A model generated the notes under the pieces. It saw nothing but the letters and a program-made list of their open reading frames with translations, was not told the DNA's origin and made no database searches. A stretch of DNA of 8,072 nucleotides from assembly GCA_021778935.1 (NCBI GenBank), contig JAJYBQ010000106.1, positions 1 through 8,072 of the forward strand. Reading direction: 5' to 3'. A program made the position numbers and the translations under genes. This document shows positions 1 through 8,072 of this stretch, piece by piece. This DNA comes from Pseudomonadota bacterium (GTDB taxonomy: Bacteria; Pseudomonadota; Gammaproteobacteria; Burkholderiales; Burkholderiaceae). Numbering within the stretch: the first letter of the stretch is position 1; each line of letters opens with the position of its first letter.

Positions 1-58
1 GCAGTTCGCGCAGGCGCTCGAAGGGGTAGGGCTGCAGCGCGTCGAGCAGCGGGTTCAT
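1..58 (-). CDS. dapC: Probable N-succinyldiaminopimelate aminotransferase (DapC), N-terminal fragment
   Basis: Only the first 19 codons lie in the window; the gene reads leftward off the left edge. The start ATG (58-56) overlaps the queF stop TGA (57-55) as ATGA, and a perfect GGAGG lies 7 bases upstream, so this start is well supported. The peptide begins [19 protein letters not shown], which closely resembles the start of betaproteobacterial DapC. DapC is the PLP-dependent fold-type I aminotransferase that converts N-succinyl-2-amino-6-ketopimelate to N-succinyl-LL-diaminopimelate in the cytoplasm, for lysine and peptidoglycan. No catalytic residue (the PLP lysine) is inside the window, so the call rests on the short N-terminal pattern; another class I/II aminotransferase is the main alternative. 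The overlap suggests translational coupling to queF. Confidence 0.7.
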   Translation of the reverse strand, partial: MNPLLDALQPYPFERLREL

Positions 59-564
59 CGACCCCCCTCCCCGCGCCCGCCTGTGGGGGAGGGGGTGGGG
101 TTGCGGGGGGCGGCAGAGAACGGAATCGGCATGGTCTGCGCGGACGCCGGTCCGAGATCGACCGGCGCGGCGGGTTTCCAGCCGCGCTTGCGGTGTTCGA
201 CCGCCACGGTGGTGTAGATGCCGCCGCGGACGTTCCAGCGCGCCGTGATGCGCAGGAAGCGCGGCGCCATGGCCGCCACCAGGTCGTCGAGCACGCGGTT
301 GGTGACCGCTTCGTGGAAGGCGCCCTGATTCCGGTATGAAAATACGTAGAGCTTGAGACTTTTCAGCTCGACGTTGCGGTGATCGGGGACGAATTCGAGT
401 TCGAACCGGGCGAAATCGGGCTGGCCGGTGATGGGGCACAGGCAGGTGAATTCCGGGATCTCGATCCGGACGAGGTAATCGCGTTCCGGATTGGGATTGG
501 GGAAGGTCTCGAGTGCGGCGCCGGCGGTGGCGCGGGCCTTGGTGCGCGGGGCGGATTTTTTCAT
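55..564 (-). CDS. queF: NADPH-dependent 7-cyano-7-deazaguanine reductase QueF (type I, single domain)
   Basis: QueF reduces the nitrile of preQ0 to the amine of preQ1, a cytoplasmic step in making the queuosine base of tRNA. The 169-residue protein shows the family motifs: [10 protein letters not shown] near residue 21, the nucleophile region [13 protein letters not shown] with the likely catalytic Cys43 and acid Asp50, the NADPH-binding stretch [14 protein letters not shown] (66-79) and the substrate-binding FHE (83-85). Its size matches the unimodal, single T-fold subfamily (Bacillus type) and not the duplicated E. coli type. ATG 564 is the only usable start ahead of the first motif. The family core ends near WKP (129-131). 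The last 30 or so residues, ending [14 protein letters not shown], are not family sequence but translation of a GC-rich hairpin repeat. It overlaps the downstream dapC-like gene by ATGA and is divergent from smc. Identification is secure; the functional relevance of the tail is unknown. Confidence 0.95.
   Translation of the reverse strand: MKKSAPRTKARATAGAALETFPNPNPERDYLVRIEIPEFTCLCPITGQPDFARFELEFVPDHRNVELKSLKLYVFSYRNQGAFHEAVTNRVLDDLVAAMAPRFLRITARWNVRGGIYTTVAVEHRKRGWKPAAPVDLGPASAQTMPIPFSAAPRNPTPSPTGGRGEGGR
61..96. repeat. GC-rich inverted repeat (copy 1) inside the queF 3' end
   Basis: The arms CCCCCTCCCC (63-72) and GGGGAGGGGG (86-95) are perfectly complementary over 10 bp, with a 13-base loop. 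The element is translated as the odd C-terminal tail of queF, and on the minus strand its G-rich arm provides the ribosome binding site of the dapC-like gene. The same stem sequence recurs just after ligA. Such hairpins are typical of dispersed intergenic repeats in GC-rich proteobacteria; membership of a named family is not established. Confidence 0.75.
66..70 (-). promoter_or_regulatory. Shine-Dalgarno sequence of the dapC-like gene
   Basis: Read on the minus strand, bases 70-66 are GGAGG, seven bases before ATG 58-56. The site lies wholly inside the right-hand (mRNA-sense) arm of the hairpin repeat and inside the queF coding region, so it would be base-paired to a CCUCC in free mRNA. Ribosomes finishing queF would melt the stem, which fits translational coupling. 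Confidence 0.65.
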
Positions 565-572
565 AGCCTATC

Positions 573-578
573 ATTATA
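573..578 (-). promoter_or_regulatory. Candidate -10 box of the queF promoter
   Basis: On the minus strand bases 578-573 read TATAAT, a perfect sigma-70 -10 hexamer in the only AT-rich patch between the divergent genes. A matching -35 is weak (TTCGCT, minus strand of 595-600, 16-base spacer). Transcription would be expected to start near 566, only about two bases before the queF ATG at 564, implying a leaderless or nearly leaderless message. The patch is short, so chance cannot be excluded. Confidence 0.5.
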
Positions 579-580
579 GT
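575..580 (+). promoter_or_regulatory. Candidate -10 box for the smc-zipA-ligA unit
   Basis: TATAGT (5 of 6 matches to TATAAT) at 575-580 sits 22 bases before the proposed smc GTG start and overlaps the queF -10 on the other strand. No convincing -35 hexamer lies upstream, where the sequence is already queF coding. It would give a leader of roughly 16 bases that still includes the GAG at 594-596. Confidence 0.35.
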
Positions 581-602
581 TTTGCTGTTTTGCGAGCGAA
601 AC

Positions 603-7414
<6,812 letters not shown>

Positions 7415-7416
<2 letters not shown>

Positions 7417-7443
7417 CCCCCGTCCCCACGGAGGGGAGGGGGA
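7415..7443. repeat. GC-rich inverted repeat (copy 2) abutting the ligA stop
   Basis: CCCCC (7417-7421) and TCCCC (7423-7427) pair with GGGGAGGGGG (7433-7442), giving a 10-bp stem with one bulged G (7422) and a 5-base loop ACGGA. The stem sequence equals that of copy 1 at the other end of the window, and both begin with GACCCCC; here the GA is part of the ligA stop codon. There is no T run after it, so it is not a classical intrinsic terminator, though it could protect or pause the transcript end. Confidence 0.7.
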
Positions 7444-7469
7444 GTCCCGGTCGCGAAACAGGACGGGAC
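7444..7469 (+). repeat. Small inverted repeat in the mtnP leader
   Basis: GTCCCG (7444-7449) and CGGGAC (7464-7469) form a perfect 6-bp stem with a 14-base loop, directly after repeat copy 2 and ending five bases before the phosphorylase ATG. The right arm contains GGGA, the only plausibly spaced Shine-Dalgarno-like sequence for that gene. Any regulatory role is inference from position. Confidence 0.35.
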
Positions 7470-7474
7470 CAGGA

Positions 7475-8072
7475 ATGTTTGCGATAGTCGGGGGTAGCGG
7501 GTTGGCGAATCTCGCGGCGCTGCAGGCGCCGCGGCGGCAGGTCGTGCGAACGCCGTATGGCGAACCATCTGCGGAGCCGCTGGTCGGCACCTTCGCCGGA
7601 CGGGACGTCGTCTTTTTGCCGCGCCATGGCGACGGGCATGCGCTTGCGCCCCACGAGATCAACTACCGCGCGAATATCGATGTGTTGCGCCGGTTGGGCG
7701 TGACCGACGTGTTCGCGGTTGCGGCGGTCGGGGGAATCCGCACCGATCTGCGCCCGGAAGCGCTGGTGATTCCGCACCAGATCCTCGACTATACCCACGG
7801 CCGCGCGACGAGCTTCTCGACCGCCGGAAACGTCGTGCATGTCGATTTCACCCACCCGTACACGCAAGCGTTGCGCGCACGGCTGCTCGACGCGGCGCGC
7901 GCCGTCGGCGAAGCCGTGGCCGATGGCGGCGTCTATGCCTGCACGCAAGGGCCGCGCCTCGAAACGGCGGCCGAGATCGACCGGTTCGAGCGCGACGGCG
8001 CCGATGTCGTCGGCATGACCGGCATGCCCGAGGCGGTGCTGGCGCGTGATGCCGGTCTGGCCTATGCGGCGA
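7475..8072 (+). CDS. mtnP: S-methyl-5'-thioinosine phosphorylase (MTAP/PNP family), 5' part
   Basis: This family cleaves a purine nucleoside with phosphate; the Pseudomonas PA3004-type members act on S-methyl-5'-thioinosine, giving hypoxanthine and methylthioribose-1-phosphate in methylthioadenosine salvage. The 199 codons present show the phosphate loop GGSGL (6-10), RHGDGH (50-55), HEINYRAN (60-67), AVGGI (84-88), VIPHQILDYTHGR (98-110), the CTQGPRLET block (156-164) and GMTGMPEA (180-187). GMTGMPEA and YACTQGPRLET are closer to the MTIP type than to classical MTA phosphorylase. The C-terminal residues that set 6-oxo versus 6-amino purine preference lie beyond the window, so substrate is inferred. 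About 45 residues are missing at the right edge. ATG 7475 gives the family start; the adjacent AGGA is too close to act as a normal ribosome site, and GGGA at 7465-7468 is weak. It may be a separate unit from ligA, 58 bases upstream. Confidence 0.88.
   Translation, partial: MFAIVGGSGLANLAALQAPRRQVVRTPYGEPSAEPLVGTFAGRDVVFLPRHGDGHALAPHEINYRANIDVLRRLGVTDVFAVAAVGGIRTDLRPEALVIPHQILDYTHGRATSFSTAGNVVHVDFTHPYTQALRARLLDAARAVGEAVADGGVYACTQGPRLETAAEIDRFERDGADVVGMTGMPEAVLARDAGLAYAA

Noticed and set aside
7417..7443. Intrinsic terminator after ligA
   Set aside because: The hairpin is strong but followed by AGTCCCGG with no T run, and the same stem occurs inside queF coding sequence, so it is reported as a repeat instead.

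Overview
The window is a densely packed, very GC-rich stretch of housekeeping genes from a bacterial chromosome. The gene content and order (smc-zipA-ligA, with queF and a dapC-like gene divergent on one side and a methylthioinosine phosphorylase gene on the other), the form of ZipA, and the strong G/C bias at third codon positions point to a betaproteobacterium, most likely Rhodocyclales or a relative. That placement is inferred from protein character and remembered gene order, not from a search.

Layout. The first 564 bases read leftward: queF (queuosine biosynthesis), overlapping by an ATGA junction the first 19 codons of a gene that looks like dapC (lysine/diaminopimelate pathway), cut off by the window edge. 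A short AT-rich divergent promoter region (about 565-602) separates queF from a rightward cluster. That cluster is smc (chromosome condensation), zipA (septal membrane anchor that binds FtsZ) and ligA (NAD-dependent DNA ligase). The smc stop and zipA start share a GTGA. ligA begins at or within a few bases of the zipA stop. After a 58-base gap comes the 5' part of a S-methyl-5'-thioinosine phosphorylase gene, which runs off the right edge. There is no gene-free stretch longer than about 60 bases, no RNA gene, no CRISPR array and no insertion sequence that I can see.

How the genes fit together. smc, zipA and ligA link chromosome organisation, division-ring anchoring and replication/repair ligation in what looks like a single transcription unit. 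The flanking genes are metabolic (tRNA queuosine modification, diaminopimelate synthesis, purine/methylthioadenosine salvage) and have no obvious functional link to it.

I found no novel defence, mobile or biosynthetic system. The points that deserve a second look are small. (1) Two copies of a GC-only hairpin share the same 10-bp stem, one forming the 3' end of queF and one abutting the ligA stop codon. (2) In the first copy, one stem arm supplies the Shine-Dalgarno sequence of the dapC-like gene. (3) ZipA carries about 100 extra residues before its recognisable FtsZ-binding domain, which look like a diverged second copy of the same fold. (4) The queF promoter appears to lie so close to the start codon that the mRNA would have almost no leader.
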